Positions 4,904-5,209 of a stretch of 5,209 nt of DNA are shown here, piece by piece (the first letter of the stretch is position 1; each line of letters opens with the position of its first letter). The position numbers and the translations under genes were made by a program. The DNA is from Christensenella sp. UBA1260 (GTDB lineage Bacteria > Bacillota > Clostridia > Christensenellales > CAG-917). The notes below the pieces were generated by a model. That model was not told the origin of the DNA and made no database searches. It saw nothing but the letters and a program-made list of their open reading frames with translations. The stretch is taken from the NCBI GenBank assembly GCA_002308155.1, contig DBVQ01000100.1:152-5360 (forward strand), written 5' to 3'.

Positions 4904-4998
4904 GCTCACAGCATATTCAAAGCGAGCTTCTTGACTGTGTCAATACTGTTTTCTTTTGTCCAAGTGTCTCAATAAGTAAACTCTTTCGCCATTTGGGC
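4904..4998. other. Convergent intergenic spacer, no gene seen
   Basis: Between the peptidase terminator and the tRNA terminator there is no reading frame with start signals. The only structure seen is a short inverted repeat TTGAC-TGT-GTCAA at 4931-4943, too small to assign. Confidence 0.4.
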
Positions 4999-5033
4999 AA
5001 AAGAAAAGCGCTCTCAAATAAGTTGAGAGCGCT
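4999..5033 (-). terminator. Terminator of the tRNA-Gln gene
   Basis: AGCGCTCTCAA (5007-5017) pairs with TTGAGAGCGCT (5023-5033) over eleven perfect base pairs with a five-base loop. On the minus strand it is followed by TTTTCTTTT and begins six bases after the encoded CCA, so the tRNA is transcribed alone. Confidence 0.88.
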
Positions 5034-5038
5034 CGCTT

Positions 5039-5112
5039 TGGCAGGAGATATAGGAATCGAACCTACACAGTGGGAGTCAGAGGCCCAAGTGCTACCACTA
5101 CACCAATCTCCA
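5039..5112 (-). tRNA. tRNA-Gln, anticodon CUG, CCA encoded
   Basis: Read on the minus strand, TGGAGAT (5112-5106) pairs with ATCTCCT in the acceptor stem except for a U1-U72 mismatch. The D arm is GTGT...GCAC with loop AGTGGTA. The anticodon stem TGGGC/TCCCA encloses loop CTCTGAC with anticodon CTG, which reads glutamine codon CAG. The variable loop is CTGT, and the T arm GTAGG/CCTAT carries loop TTCGATT. The discriminator is G73, typical of tRNA-Gln, and CCA is encoded at 5041-5039. The body is 71 bases plus CCA. The mismatch C31-U39 at the top of the anticodon stem is unusual. The weak first pair is a known tRNA-Gln trait (normally U1-A72). Confidence 0.93.
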
Positions 5113-5123
5113 TCGCACAAAAG

Positions 5124-5152
5124 ATTATATATCATCTATTTGAAAATTGCAA
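5124..5152 (-). promoter_or_regulatory. Promoter of the tRNA-Gln gene
   Basis: On the minus strand, TTGCAA (5152-5147) and a perfect TATAAT (5129-5124) are 17 bases apart. Transcription would start near 5117, about five bases before the mature tRNA, so RNase P removes only a very short leader. Confidence 0.75.
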
Positions 5153-5179
5153 ATAAAAAATCAAATATAAACACATTTA

Positions 5180-5208
5180 TTGACAGAACCGAAATATCTT
5201 GCTAAAAT
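5180..5208 (+). promoter_or_regulatory. Outward-facing promoter at the right edge
   Basis: A consensus TTGACA (5180-5185), a 17-base spacer and TAAAAT (5203-5208) point out of the window on the plus strand. It probably drives a gene just beyond the right edge, divergent from the tRNA. Confidence 0.6.
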
Positions 5209-5209
5209 A

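Noticed and set aside
4913..4943. Minus-strand TTGACA (4943-4938) as a promoter, and TTGAC-TGT-GTCAA as an operator
   Set aside because: The -10 at the right distance is poor (TTGAAT), it would read only into the terminator of the convergent peptidase gene, and the repeat has just five base pairs.
4864..5205. Plus-strand open frame after the peptidase gene (and a minus frame 4917-5135)
   Set aside because: Both run through the tRNA gene and two terminators and lack ribosome sites.
1..5209. CRISPR arrays, insertion sequences, attachment sites, replication origin
   Set aside because: No regularly spaced repeats, transposase or integrase segments, terminal inverted repeats or DnaA-box clusters were seen on either strand; the intact tRNA has no visible duplicate 3' end within the window.

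Overview
The window looks like chromosomal DNA from a low-GC Gram-positive bacterium, most likely an uncultured clostridial member of the Bacillota. This is an inference from style, not from a marker gene. Promoters are canonical TTGACA/TATAAT with 16-17 bp spacers, most genes have strong GGAGG-type ribosome binding sites, intergenic DNA is very AT-rich, and genes end in tight hairpin/T-run terminators. The tRNA gene encodes its own CCA. The gene types (RlmI-type rRNA methyltransferase, S33-type hydrolase, zinc-ribbon membrane protein, P1/S58 peptidase) also fit that group.

Layout, left to right. A minus-strand gene starts at 71 and leaves the window. A 276-base divergent region (72-347) carries its promoter, an 18-bp AT palindrome, the promoter of the next gene and a compactly foldable RNA leader of about 110 nt. 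An rlmI-family methyltransferase follows (348-1517) and ends at a bidirectional terminator. Next is an AT-rich island with two small divergent genes: an unknown 84-residue acidic protein (1651-1905, minus) and a 66-residue XRE-type repressor (1978-2178, plus). Neither has a Shine-Dalgarno sequence. Then come a promoter with an inverted repeat between its -35 and -10 boxes, an alpha/beta hydrolase (2307-3236), a bidirectional terminator, a minus-strand zinc-ribbon membrane protein (3326-3784), a divergent promoter pair, and a P1-family self-processing peptidase (3920-4855). The window ends with a tRNA-Gln(CUG) on the minus strand (5039-5112) and a good outward-facing promoter.

The genes do not form an operon. 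Almost every one has its own visible promoter and terminator, and neighbouring functions are unrelated (rRNA modification, lipid/ester hydrolysis, membrane protein, peptidase, tRNA), so this reads as ordinary core genome with one small, possibly acquired, regulator island.

The most interesting signal is the 5' region of the methyltransferase gene. The predicted transcript starts at the first base of a three-way-junction-like RNA. In addition, the Shine-Dalgarno segment GGAGGCGAT (339-347) is perfectly complementary to ATCGCCTCC in codons 13-16 (385-393), and a leader segment (254-259) could compete for that same anti-SD. This is a candidate cis-regulatory RNA that I could not match to any riboswitch consensus I know.
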